Shown here: positions 8,588-17,660 of the stretch, in pieces | Numbering within the stretch: the stretch's first letter is position 1 | Layout of the letters: each line of letters opens with the position of its first letter | Assembly: GCA_018242665.1 (NCBI GenBank) | Contig: JAFEBL010000007.1 | Coordinates: forward strand, 186,001 to 250,000 | DNA from: Nitrospira sp. | Lineage (GTDB): Bacteria > Nitrospirota > Nitrospiria > Nitrospirales > Nitrospiraceae | DNA length: 64,000 nucleotides | Direction: 5' to 3' | The notes under the pieces: generated by a model | Database searches by the model: none | What the model saw: the letters and a program-made list of their open reading frames with translations, nothing else | Told to the model about the DNA's origin: nothing | Position numbers and translations under genes: made by a program

Positions 8588-9229
8588 CTATACCAAACTC
8601 TCGGCGTCTGGTGGTAACGTCCTCACGCCCTCTGCCGTCACTCCTTTACCGCTGAGCTCCTTGCGTACAAAGAGGCGGGCGCGGTGCAGCCGGGATTTGA
8701 TAGCCCGCTCGTTTAGCCCGAGGATGCCGCCGACTTCCTTTGCGCTCAACCCTTCCATATCGCGCAGCACCAGCACCATGCGGTATTTGCGCGGTAGCTT
8801 GGCGATGGCGCGGTCTAGAATTTGGCGCAGCTCCTTATTTTCCAGCGCTTCTTGGGGGCTCAAGCCCTCCATGGGGATCTGGAGGGAAAACTCACCTTCG
8901 GAGGTTGGAATGAACTCGGTGAGGGACAACTCGCGCTCCGGCTCGCCTTTCCGCTTGCGCCGCATGCGCTGGCAGGCATGGGATGCGATGGCGTACAGCC
9001 AGGTTGAGACCTGTGAGTCCCCGCGGAAACCGTCGTAGGCACGATAGGCGTTGAGGAAGGTTTCTTGGACGAGATCTTTGGCCGCTTCTACTTCCCCGCA
9101 CAGACGGTAGGCGAAGCGGTACATCACATCGATGTGGTCGCGGTAGAGCTGGTCAAATGGACGGGCAACGGAGGGAGACGCGTCATGGCCGTCTGTTGAG
9201 TCGGGCTGACTGTTCTTCCGTGCTGCCAT
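8588..9229 (-). CDS. ECF RNA polymerase sigma factor (RpoE-like)
   Basis: A 213-residue extracytoplasmic-function sigma factor. Region 2 is recognisable in FDQLYRDHIDVMYRFAYRLCG, DLVQETFLNAYRAY and the region 2.3/2.4 segment STWLYAIASHACQRMRRK; region 4 in LDRAIAKLPRKYRMVLVLRDMEGLSAKEVGGILG followed by the recognition helix ERAIKSRLHRAR. A 15-residue polar N-terminus and a 20-residue C-terminal extension flank the domains. It is the first gene of an operon with a zinc-finger anti-sigma factor and a cytochrome c. No promoter with an obvious ECF consensus was identified in the 77 bases upstream. Confidence 0.9.
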   Translation of the reverse strand: MAARKNSQPDSTDGHDASPSVARPFDQLYRDHIDVMYRFAYRLCGEVEAAKDLVQETFLNAYRAYDGFRGDSQVSTWLYAIASHACQRMRRKRKGEPERELSLTEFIPTSEGEFSLQIPMEGLSPQEALENKELRQILDRAIAKLPRKYRMVLVLRDMEGLSAKEVGGILGLNERAIKSRLHRARLFVRKELSGKGVTAEGVRTLPPDAESLV

Positions 9230-9306
9230 ACGACGAGGCGAGTCTACGGGGCAGGTTCGAAGCCTGTCAAGGGAGCGGACCCCATGTCACCGTCGGGTTG
9301 GAGCGC

Positions 9307-10344
9307 TTACGGTACACGACGGATATCGACGAGTTCGCCTTGCTGGCCCAATTCCACCGTGACCGGCACGCCTTCTTTCAGCGCCGCGAGAGATGACGGT
9401 CGTTGCGCGAGCGGGATGGACTGGGTCCCTTCCGGGCCCTGCATGATGAGCGCGGTCTGACCGTTCTCGTACGCCAGGGGGCCGGACAGAAATCGGCGCG
9501 ATGGCGTGGTTAGGCCGTCTTGATATAGATCAATCGCCATGTGTCGATCCTGGACCCACACCGACATGTCTTGCCCCACCTTTGCGTTCCGCACCCCGGT
9601 TTTGGCGCTGACCGTCACGATGCCGAGTGGGGTTTTGAGAAATACATAATTCGACTTCAGTTTCGAAACCGTGCCGTTCAAGAGCACATGGACGGCCGAG
9701 GCGATACGGGGGATCTGATTCACCTGAAGGTCGAACTGCACATCGTGCAAGCCGCGGACGGTTCCCGCCCCGTCGACTTCGACGGTGAAGGGCTGTTGGT
9801 CCGAACGACCGGCGATTTTGGCTTCAAATGCTCCGAGGGTGAAAGACCGTTCGCCATCCGGGGTCCAGAGCTCGACGGCACGCTTGTCTGGAGTCGTAAA
9901 GTTGGGCATGGCGGTCACGTAGCGGTGCACCAGTTTGTCGGCGCCTCGTTCGCGAATATCGACGACACTGGTGGTGCCGTGCACATACAGCGTGACCTTG
10001 TGGGAATTTTTAATATCGCGCAACGTGGTTTTTGAACTGAGCGACAGTGGCCCGATCGGAGTCTGCAAGAAAATGATGCCGGGTTTGGATCGCCAGATTG
10101 AGCCGGACACCTGCAGGGATGGTGACACCGGCGCCTGAGTGACGGTCGCTTCAGGCTCAGGTGCGAGTTCGGCCTCGACAGGCGGAGGAGGGGCGTCGCC
10201 GGATTCAGTCAGTGGGGGCGGTTCAATGAGCGGCGTTGCCGTGTCTGCCCATGCTGGTGTAACGAGGCAGAGCAAGGAGAGGCAGGCGCGCAATGGAAAG
10301 GAGAAATGCCACGAGTGCTGATGGGAATGCACGACGGTAGTCAT
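9307..10344 (-). CDS. Secreted protein with an internal duplication
   Basis: A 345-residue exported protein of unknown function. A signal peptide (hydrophobic core LRACLSLLCLVTPAWA) is followed by a Pro/Glu-rich linker to about residue 75. Two beta-rich modules then match each other: roughly residues 80-124 (GSIWRSKPGIIFLQTPIG..SSKT) and 222-268 (GTVSKLKSNYVFLKTPLG..SAKT), both with the pattern (V/I)FL(Q/K)TP(I/L)G. The repeats look like small beta-barrel (OB- or SH3-like) folds. The ATG at 10344 was preferred to a TTG nine bases earlier; neither has a strong ribosome-binding site. No partner gene is closely linked. Confidence 0.75.
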   Translation of the reverse strand: MTTVVHSHQHSWHFSFPLRACLSLLCLVTPAWADTATPLIEPPPLTESGDAPPPPVEAELAPEPEATVTQAPVSPSLQVSGSIWRSKPGIIFLQTPIGPLSLSSKTTLRDIKNSHKVTLYVHGTTSVVDIRERGADKLVHRYVTAMPNFTTPDKRAVELWTPDGERSFTLGAFEAKIAGRSDQQPFTVEVDGAGTVRGLHDVQFDLQVNQIPRIASAVHVLLNGTVSKLKSNYVFLKTPLGIVTVSAKTGVRNAKVGQDMSVWVQDRHMAIDLYQDGLTTPSRRFLSGPLAYENGQTALIMQGPEGTQSIPLAQRPSSLAALKEGVPVTVELGQQGELVDIRRVP

Positions 10345-10585
10345 AGTGTTCAACGATTGGTTCTGTGTGGAATGGTGTGACGCCGATTGAGCGGGGGAGA
10401 AACCGTCATCCTCGGGGAGTGAGGGTTTCTGCCGGATCGTGCGTGGCGTACAACGTCTCCTGTGCGAATAACATGCTGGTGGGCGTGAGTCAAGTTGAAA
10501 GGCCCTTGGATGCAGTCGGTGAGCGCGCGGTCAGCGTCTCATCATGCGTGGCAAACCAGGAGGACTCACCTGCGTGGAGGCGCGG

Positions 10586-11962
10586 TCATTTTTTGCGGAC
10601 CATCAACCGAATAGGCGTGCCCGAGAAATGATATTCCTTACGGATTTGGTTTTCGAGGAAACGCAGATAGGCCGGCGTCATATTGTCGGGGTGTCCCACA
10701 AACATGGCAAACGCCGGTGGGCGTGTCGCCACTTGCGTCATGAAGGCTGATTTGCTGGCCTTAGCCGGTTTGCCTTTTCGCACGGGCAGCGGATGTTCCT
10801 CCAGCAGGCCCTGGAAAAACTGGTTCAGGCTGCCGGTGGGAACCCGTTTGCAAAACGACAGGTACACCTGATCGATCAGGGCGAACAGCCCGCGTAAGAA
10901 CTCCTGTTCCAGCGCCGAAATGAACAGGACCGGAGCCCAGGCGAGGAACGGAAAACGGCGTTCGAGGTCCTGTTTGTAGGTCTCGCGGGCACCCACGTCG
11001 TCGGCTTTGAGGTCCCACTTGTTCACGATCAGCACGCAGGCGCGCCCCTGTTTGAGGATCAAGCCGGCGATCTTGGTATCCTGTTCCGTGACGCCTTCCT
11101 CCGCATCCAGCAACAGCACGGCCACGTCTGAGCGGCCAATGGCACGCAGCGAGCGGGCAACACTGTAGCCTTCGATGCCGCGCTCAACTCGACCCCGTCT
11201 GCGAATACCCGCGGTGTCGGTCAGGACATATTGTCGGTCTTTGAACGTCGCCACGGAATCCACGGGGTCGCGTGTCGTGCCGGGGACATTACTGACGACC
11301 ACGCGAGTTTCGCCGAGGACAGAATTGACCAGGGTGGATTTCCCCACGTTCGGGCGGCCGACGATGGCAATGCGAGGGATCTCTGTTGCAGTCTCCTCAT
11401 CGGACAGCTCCACCATATGAGGAAAGAGGTCGTCCAGCAGTTCCGCGACGCCGATGCCATGTTCAGCGGACAGGGGATAGAGCTGGTCCTGGCCCAGGCG
11501 ATAAAAATCGGCGACGAGCGGATCGGCCTTGGGCGTGTCCACTTTGTTGATCACATAAAACACGGGCTTGTCCGTGCCGCGCAAGGTCTCCACCACCTCT
11601 TCATCCGGCGGGGTCAGGCCGGCTCGGGCATCGAGGACGAGGACCAAGATATCGGCCTCGGCAATGGCGAGTTGAGATTGCTGCCGGATCAAGGACAACA
11701 TGCCCTCGTGGGCTGTCGGGTCGAGTCCGCCGGTGTCGACCAACCGGAAGTGCCGGTTGCGATAGCTGGTATCAGCATAGTTGCGGTCTCTCGTCACGCC
11801 TGGGACGTCGTCGACGATCGCCGCTCTGGTGCCGAGAATGCGGTTGAACAACGTGGATTTGCCGACATTGGGCCGCCCGATCAGGGCGATGATGGGCAGA
11901 CGACCGCCTTCGAGTGTGAAGAGCGGCGCAACGGGACCACGAGCGGATTTGGGGCGGGGCAT
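10586..11962 (-). CDS. der: Ribosome-assembly GTPase Der (EngA)
   Basis: A 458-residue protein with two tandem GTPase domains, the hallmark of Der/EngA, which acts in 50S ribosomal subunit maturation. Domain 1 carries GRPNVGKST, DVPGVTRDR, DTGGL and NKVD; domain 2 carries a second GRPNVGKST, NVPGTTRDPVD, DTAGI and NKWD. The C-terminal KH-like domain ends in RLMVRKK. The N-terminus has about 20 extra residues (MPRPKSARGPVAPL) before the first G1 loop; an ATG at 11962 was chosen over a TTG-type extension to 12004. The gene is divergent from the nucleotidase gene starting at 12041, with 78 bases between the two starts. Confidence 0.95.
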   Translation of the reverse strand: MPRPKSARGPVAPLFTLEGGRLPIIALIGRPNVGKSTLFNRILGTRAAIVDDVPGVTRDRNYADTSYRNRHFRLVDTGGLDPTAHEGMLSLIRQQSQLAIAEADILVLVLDARAGLTPPDEEVVETLRGTDKPVFYVINKVDTPKADPLVADFYRLGQDQLYPLSAEHGIGVAELLDDLFPHMVELSDEETATEIPRIAIVGRPNVGKSTLVNSVLGETRVVVSNVPGTTRDPVDSVATFKDRQYVLTDTAGIRRRGRVERGIEGYSVARSLRAIGRSDVAVLLLDAEEGVTEQDTKIAGLILKQGRACVLIVNKWDLKADDVGARETYKQDLERRFPFLAWAPVLFISALEQEFLRGLFALIDQVYLSFCKRVPTGSLNQFFQGLLEEHPLPVRKGKPAKASKSAFMTQVATRPPAFAMFVGHPDNMTPAYLRFLENQIRKEYHFSGTPIRLMVRKK

Positions 11963-12040
11963 GGTGAGGGACGGTAACACAGAGATTTCAGTGAACACAA
12001 TCACTCGTCATGGTGCGCCGGTCTCCGTTATACTGCCGAC

Positions 12041-12727
12041 ATGGAGCACGCTCAACCCGGTCGGCCACCGCAGCCGGTCGATTGGAATCAGATCGACGAC
12101 GTCTTGCTCGATATGGACGGCACGTTGCTGGATCGCCATTTCGACAACTTCTTTTTCGAAGAAGAGCTGCCGAGGCGGTATGCGGTCAAACATGGACTCG
12201 CATTCGAGGAGGCCCGGGATCGATTGATGAGCATGTACCGCTCCGTGGAAGGGGAACTCGCCTGGACGGATTTGCACTATTGGACAGAGCGGGTGGACAT
12301 CGACGTGGTCGCCATGCACCGAGAATTGGACCATATGATCGGGTTTCTCCCCGACGCCGAAGAATTTTTGACGTCATTGCGGCGATTGGGGAAGCGCGTC
12401 ACCATTCTCACGAACGCGCATCGGGCGGGAGTGGACGTCAAGGCCGCCAAGACCGGGCTGGATCGGCAAGTCGATCGTATCGTGGATGCCTTTGAGGTGG
12501 GGTGGCTCAAGATGCGTGCTGAATATTGGCCCACCTGCCGTGAATTGGTCGGCTTTGAACCGTCACGCGCGCTCTACATCGATGACGACGAGCAATGCCT
12601 TGCGGCGGCCGCGCAGTTCGGCATCGGCCGCATCGTGCATCGGTCCAAGTCGAGTTCGCAGGTGTCGGCGGTGCCTTCCTCTCGATTTCATTCCATCGAA
12701 ACGTTTGACGCGATTCTGCCTGGATAG
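12041..12727 (+). CDS. HAD-type GMP/IMP nucleotidase (YrfG-like)
   Basis: A 228-residue HAD-superfamily phosphatase closely resembling E. coli YrfG, which dephosphorylates GMP and IMP. Shared features are DDVLLDMDGTLLD (nucleophile Asp and acid/base Asp), then FDNFFFEEELPRRY and WTERVDIDVVAMHRELD in the helical cap, TLTNAH-type motif II as ILTNAHRAGV, a Lys in VGWLKMRAEYW as motif III, and LYIDDDEQCLAAAAQFGI as motif IV. Length and motif spacing are normal. It is divergent from der and followed by a convergent sensor kinase 40 bases away. Confidence 0.85.
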   Translation: MEHAQPGRPPQPVDWNQIDDVLLDMDGTLLDRHFDNFFFEEELPRRYAVKHGLAFEEARDRLMSMYRSVEGELAWTDLHYWTERVDIDVVAMHRELDHMIGFLPDAEEFLTSLRRLGKRVTILTNAHRAGVDVKAAKTGLDRQVDRIVDAFEVGWLKMRAEYWPTCRELVGFEPSRALYIDDDEQCLAAAAQFGIGRIVHRSKSSSQVSAVPSSRFHSIETFDAILPG

Positions 12728-12767
12728 GTCTCCCGCGCGGCGGTCGTTCGACGGTCCGGTCGGTCTT

Positions 12768-15700
12768 CTACGGGGCCGGGTCGAGGAGTTCGCGCAATTT
12801 TCTGGCCAGTTCCGTCGGCAGGAATGGCTTCTGGATGAAGCCGGTACCCGGTTCGGCGAGAAACGTCGGCAACACGCTTCCTTCCGCATATCCCGACATG
12901 AACAACACCCGAAGCTCCGGCCATTCTTTGCGGAGGCGCTCGGCCAATGCCGGCCCCGTCATCTGCGGCATCACCACATCGGTGAGTAGAATGTGAATGG
13001 GCGTCTTGGCGGCGGCGACGAGCCGGAGCGCTTCCTGTCCGCTGGAGGCTTCCAGCAGGGTGTATCCGTAATCGGACAGCGCGTGCGTGAGCAGCATCCG
13101 CACGGCTTGCTGATCTTCCACCAGCAGGATGGTTTCTCGGCCGCAATGGGGGCGGGAAACCGGAGGCGGCGTAGCGGGCAGAGGCGGGGCCTCGGCCAAC
13201 GGCACGTAAATGTTGAACGTGGTGCCCTCGCCCGGAGTGCTGTCGGCAAAGACGAATCCCTGGCTTTGTTTGACGATGCCATAGACCGTCGCCAATCCCA
13301 GGCCCGTGCCTTTGCCCTCTTCTTTTGTCGTGAAGAACGGTTCGAAGATATGCGACAGGGTGGCGCGATCCATGCCCATTCCCGAATCGCGGACCGACAG
13401 GTGGATATAGTCCCCCGGAAGCAGGGCGGGATGCGGCACCGGGGTCTCTTCAGTGACTCGCAGGATGCGTGTGCCCAACGTCAGGGTTCCTCCCTGCGGC
13501 ATGGCGTCCTTGGCATTGACCGCGAGGTTCAAGATCACTTGGTCGATTTGCCCCCGGTCCGCGCGGATGATGCACGGTTCTGGCGTCAGGTCCCTGATGA
13601 GGGTGATATCTTCCCCGATCATCCGCTCGATCATCGAACTGATTGACGAGAGTGCCTCGTTCAAGTCGAAGACCTGGAAGGTCAAGACCTGTCTGCGGCT
13701 GAAGGCGAGCAGTTGCTTGGTGAGCGCGGCCGCCCGTTGCCCGGCGGTCAGAATTTCCGTGAGCGAACGACGCAATGGATCTTCGGCCCGCACCTGCTCC
13801 AGCACGAGCGTGGCGCAGCCGTTGATGACCGTGAGCAAATTATTAAAGTCGTGGGCGACGCCACCCGCCAGCCGGCCGATGCCTTCCATCTTGTGCGCTT
13901 GCCGGAGTTGCTCCTCCAGTTGTTTGTGTTGGGTGACGTCGATGAAGAAGCCGATGGACCCCGTCGTCTGACCACCGGGGCCCTGCAGCAATGTTCCCCA
14001 CATGGTCACATCGATAGGGGCGCCGTCCTTTCGCCTCCGGCGCAGTTCCAGGCCTCGCGGCGCATTGCCGCTCATGACGGATGCCCACAATTCATCGGAC
14101 TCCCGTTCTTGGCCCGGTGGCACGTAGGGCAGTTTCTGGCCGAGGACGTCTTCTCTTGCCCACCCGAACAGCGAGGTGGCGGCCGCATTCCATGTCGTGA
14201 CATGTCCGGCCTGGTCGAGTTCGATCATCGCCAGCGGAGACTCTTCGATAATGGTTTGCAGGTGCGCGGTCATGCGTCGTAATTCACCGGTGCGTTCACG
14301 GACATGTTGTTCCAACGCCTCTTGAGCCTGCCGGCGGTCGGCGGCTTCCAACGTCAGGGTCGCCATGGCCGCCAGAGAGGCGGCAAACGCCTCTTCTTCG
14401 CTGGTCCAGGTTTTGGCTGGGCCGACATGTTCGAGGCACAAGACCCCGACCACGCGTCCGTGACGACGGATCGGGGCGTCCAGCATGGCGACGATGCCGA
14501 GCGGAGCCAGATAGGACGCAGTGAGTTCGCAGGTGCGCGGGTCGGTCTGCGCGGAATGGGCGGCCAGGGAGTAGGGTTCGGTTTCGAGTGCGCGAAGGTA
14601 CGCCGGGTATTGCCCCGTGGACAGCGTGGCTCCGCGCAGGTGGCGTTTCGGCGTGGCCTCGAACAGGTCTTGGAGAATCAAGGTGGTCTGTGTTTCGTCA
14701 AAGAGCCAGATACTCGCCCGTTCCACGGCGAACGTGACGGCGGCATGTTCGGTCATCACAGGAAAGGCCTGTTGCGGGTGCCCGCTGTGAATGGCCGGAT
14801 CTTCGGCAAGTTTGTGGAGCACCGTTTGCTGCGTGGCGAGTTGCCCCAAGCGCAATTGTTCGATTTCCTGGCGCTGTTTTTGATCCGTAATGTCTTCCGA
14901 GATGCCCAGCAGATAACATGGGACGCCGGTGTGATCATAGAGGGGAAGCTTCTTGGTGTGGAGCCACCGCAGGCCTTGATCTTTCGTCTGGATCGGTTCG
15001 GCTGGAATATCCAACATCGTTCCGCCCGTCAGCACTTCGCGATCGCGTGCGGTGAAAAACTCCGCCTGTTCGCGCGGAAAGAAATCAAAATCGTTCTTGC
15101 CCAGCAGGGCTTCCCGCGGGATGCCGATCAACTGCTCGCCGGCTTTGTTGAACTGGACGAATCGCAATTCCCGCGCGTCCTTCAAAAAGACCATGTGGGG
15201 GATGTGCTCGACGATCGATTCCAGGAGCTGACGCGTGTGGGTCAAGGCGTCTTCCATGCTTTTACGTTGGGTCACATTCTCGCAGACAATGACGATGTCG
15301 AACCGGCCGTCCAGGTTCCGCACGGCTCGGGCGGCTTCTCTGACCCAGAGATGGCTCCCGTCTTTCCTGATTTTGCGAAACTCCCAGCGAAGTACCTCGC
15401 CCGGGCGGGCGAGACAGTCGTCGAAATGCTGCTGCATGCTGGCCTGATCCTCCGCATGCACGATGCGCGACACCGGTTGGCCGATCAAGTCGTCGGCGTC
15501 GTACCCGAGTTCGGCGGCAGCGGTGGCGTTGACGGTGAGGAGCGTGCCTGTTGCGTCGACAGTCAGGAGCATTTCCGGGCTGCTCTCATATAAAGCCCGG
15601 TAGCGCTCCTGGCTGAAGCGCAGCTCTTCCTCGGCCTGCTTGCGCGAAGAGATGTCACGCATCACGGCCTGAAATCCAATCACCTCCTGGTCGCGCAGCA

Positions 15701-16712
15701 GCAGTTGCACGTTTTGGCCGACCCACAGCGTCTGGCCGTTTCGTGTCACAAGCGGGAACTCATAGTAGGTGCTGGGAATCCTCCGGAGAAATTGCCGGAT
15801 GTACACATGTTCCGTTGTGCGGCAATAGTTTGGGTGTACCAGATCCAGCGCGCGATGCCCGAGCATTTCAGTCTCGTGGTAGCCCAACAGGCGAACGACG
15901 GCGGGGTTGATGAACGTGAACCGGCCGCTCCGGTCGGTGCGATAAATGATGTCTTCTGCGTATTCCGTGATGAAGCGATAGTGTTCGGAATGCACGTTCA
16001 GGAGCAACGCCGTCTGTTCTCCCTCCTCCAATTGGGAGGAGAGCTGCTCCACAAGTTGCGCGTTGTGATATTTCAGCCGCAAGGTTTCGAGCACGGTGTT
16101 CGAGGTGCGGGACGCGGTGTAGATCATGAGCAGGGAAAACAATAGGGTGCAGATCGCCATGGGCAGGGCTTGCTCATGGTTGAGGAACAGAAAGCGCAGA
16201 ATGAGCGGTGTCAGGGTTGGAAGCGCGAACGAGAGAAACGCATCGAAACGCGCGGACAGCGTGGAAGACGCGCCAGCCGAGACGCCTGCCAGTATGAAGG
16301 TCAGAAACACTTGATGGGAGGGGGATGACTCGGGAAACAGGATCAGCGCCGACGCGCCCCATCCGAGTCCGGCCAAGGTGGTTCCGGTCAGAAACGCCCG
16401 GTGCCAGCGTTGGTTCGTAGTCGCGGTCGGCCTGGCAGCCTTGAACGATCTCGCAAGGAAATATCGGCCCGTAGAGAGAATGACATGATAGGTCAACCAT
16501 GCTAGCAGTTGGTTGTGAGGAAGCACGTTCCAATTGACGACGACCAGCGCGAGCGCGCAGCCGAGCCCGGCTGCGAGGGCTGCCGGCATGCCCTCATAGA
16601 GCAGCGTGACCTGCTGCAACATCAGGTTGGTTTCCATGCCTGCATCGACAGGTTGAGCGATGGTGGCAGTCGAGGTGGGGCGGTCGCCTGGAACCGGTTG
16701 CGAGGAAGCCAT
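12768..16712 (-). CDS. Multi-PAS/GAF hybrid sensor histidine kinase
   Basis: A 1,314-residue membrane hybrid kinase. Order: an N-terminal integral membrane sensor of about six helices (residues 35-215); PAS domains near 250-370 (FITEYAEDIIYRTD), 375-495 (LYESSPEMLLTVD) and 500-620 (IVEHIPHMVFLKD); a GAF domain near 630-790; a fourth PAS near 800-930 (IIEESPLAMIELD); HisKA with VAHDFNN (phospho-His954); HATPase_c with NLAVNAKDAMPQGG and a GTGLGL lid; and a C-terminal receiver with LLVEDQQ and phospho-Asp1245 in LLTDVVMPQMTG. The ATG at 16712 has GGGAG at 8 bases; a GTG at 16721 would overlap that site. No response regulator or output gene adjoins it, so it is an orphan phosphorelay input. Confidence 0.93.
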   Translation of the reverse strand: MASSQPVPGDRPTSTATIAQPVDAGMETNLMLQQVTLLYEGMPAALAAGLGCALALVVVNWNVLPHNQLLAWLTYHVILSTGRYFLARSFKAARPTATTNQRWHRAFLTGTTLAGLGWGASALILFPESSPSHQVFLTFILAGVSAGASSTLSARFDAFLSFALPTLTPLILRFLFLNHEQALPMAICTLLFSLLMIYTASRTSNTVLETLRLKYHNAQLVEQLSSQLEEGEQTALLLNVHSEHYRFITEYAEDIIYRTDRSGRFTFINPAVVRLLGYHETEMLGHRALDLVHPNYCRTTEHVYIRQFLRRIPSTYYEFPLVTRNGQTLWVGQNVQLLLRDQEVIGFQAVMRDISSRKQAEEELRFSQERYRALYESSPEMLLTVDATGTLLTVNATAAAELGYDADDLIGQPVSRIVHAEDQASMQQHFDDCLARPGEVLRWEFRKIRKDGSHLWVREAARAVRNLDGRFDIVIVCENVTQRKSMEDALTHTRQLLESIVEHIPHMVFLKDARELRFVQFNKAGEQLIGIPREALLGKNDFDFFPREQAEFFTARDREVLTGGTMLDIPAEPIQTKDQGLRWLHTKKLPLYDHTGVPCYLLGISEDITDQKQRQEIEQLRLGQLATQQTVLHKLAEDPAIHSGHPQQAFPVMTEHAAVTFAVERASIWLFDETQTTLILQDLFEATPKRHLRGATLSTGQYPAYLRALETEPYSLAAHSAQTDPRTCELTASYLAPLGIVAMLDAPIRRHGRVVGVLCLEHVGPAKTWTSEEEAFAASLAAMATLTLEAADRRQAQEALEQHVRERTGELRRMTAHLQTIIEESPLAMIELDQAGHVTTWNAAATSLFGWAREDVLGQKLPYVPPGQERESDELWASVMSGNAPRGLELRRRRKDGAPIDVTMWGTLLQGPGGQTTGSIGFFIDVTQHKQLEEQLRQAHKMEGIGRLAGGVAHDFNNLLTVINGCATLVLEQVRAEDPLRRSLTEILTAGQRAAALTKQLLAFSRRQVLTFQVFDLNEALSSISSMIERMIGEDITLIRDLTPEPCIIRADRGQIDQVILNLAVNAKDAMPQGGTLTLGTRILRVTEETPVPHPALLPGDYIHLSVRDSGMGMDRATLSHIFEPFFTTKEEGKGTGLGLATVYGIVKQSQGFVFADSTPGEGTTFNIYVPLAEAPPLPATPPPVSRPHCGRETILLVEDQQAVRMLLTHALSDYGYTLLEASSGQEALRLVAAAKTPIHILLTDVVMPQMTGPALAERLRKEWPELRVLFMSGYAEGSVLPTFLAEPGTGFIQKPFLPTELARKLRELLDPAP

Positions 16713-16821
16713 CGGGATCACTCCCGTCTCGAGGTAGGACGTCTGCGAGGCACGTGGATCATACGCTGCAGTCTACAAAATTGCGGTGAGGGATACAATT
16801 GCGAGAACCGGTTGGTTACCC

Positions 16822-17514
16822 CTAAGGGATGATGCTAGATGACGAGGGTCTGGCGCTGCCGCGATAGAGTTCGCCGGCGATCCTGGGGACGCCGGGGAGG
16901 AGGTCCCGATCCAGCCGTTCGAGTTGAAAGCCCGCCTCCATCACGAGCTGATCGATCCGCCGGTTGAGATTGCAGCCGCAGGCGAAGCGACGTTGTAATG
17001 GATTGAGGCGGTCCTGCCAGCGGGCCGTTGCGGGATTGTCGCTCCGGCCATGCTCCAGGAACAGAAACCGTCCATCAGGCTTGAGGACCCGCCGGACTTC
17101 TCGCAACGACTGCAATGGGTCCGGAATGGTGCAGAGTGTGAACGTGCTGACCGCGCAGTCGAAGGTGGCCGTCGCGTAGGGGAGTGTCTCCGCGCTCACC
17201 TGCTGGAGACGGACTGGAAAGGGCGTGCCTGCCACCCGCTGCGCTACACGATCGGGAAGCAGTGGGGCGGGATCGACGGCAGACAGGGAGATCACGGTTC
17301 GAGGGTAATGCGGGAGGTTCAGCCCGGTTCCAAAGCCGATTTCCACGACTGTCCCGTGAGCGGCCGCAAGCAGGCGCCGTCGCTCGGTTTGGAAGCGCGC
17401 TCCACCGAGCACCCAATCCATGAGCCGGGGAAAGATGTAGGTTGCGTACATGGCGTGGAGCGGATCCCGGGATGGATATGAGAGCCTATCCAGCGTTGCT
17501 GTCCTCTCGAGCAT
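16822..17514 (-). CDS. Class I SAM-dependent methyltransferase (UbiE/Methyltransf_11 type)
   Basis: A SAM methyltransferase with motif [16 protein letters not shown], an acidic SAM ribose site in SAVDPAP, motif [19 protein letters not shown] and motif [23 protein letters not shown], then a Cys-containing [18 protein letters not shown] segment. Start is uncertain: the product is 230 residues from the ATG used here or 209 from an ATG at 17451 ([13 protein letters not shown]), which fits similar methyltransferases better; neither has a clear ribosome-binding site. The longer frame to 17754 is rejected because it would run deep into leuS. The substrate is unknown; relatives methylate lipids or quinones. 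It is divergent from leuS. Confidence 0.8.
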   Translation of the reverse strand: MLERTATLDRLSYPSRDPLHAMYATYIFPRLMDWVLGGARFQTERRRLLAAAHGTVVEIGFGTGLNLPHYPRTVISLSAVDPAPLLPDRVAQRVAGTPFPVRLQQVSAETLPYATATFDCAVSTFTLCTIPDPLQSLREVRRVLKPDGRFLFLEHGRSDNPATARWQDRLNPLQRRFACGCNLNRRIDQLVMEAGFQLERLDRDLLPGVPRIAGELYRGSARPSSSSIIP

Positions 17515-17660
17515 TTGAGCAGGAGTGGGGCCGTGGATCAAGGGGCCTGGATGGGCGCCTCGTGTGCCGGTCTCGTCCTTGTCGCTCCGTGCCGCGTGTG
17601 CTAGAGTCGTCCGTTCTCTCGCCGAGAGCGAATGGGCGCCTCGCGTTTCATGTGAGCAGG

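Noticed and set aside
9250-9268. A tRNA T-arm-like sequence (GCAGG-TTCGAAG-CCTGT) upstream of the ECF sigma gene
   Set aside because: No acceptor, D or anticodon arm could be placed around it, and no CCA follows; it looks like a chance small hairpin.
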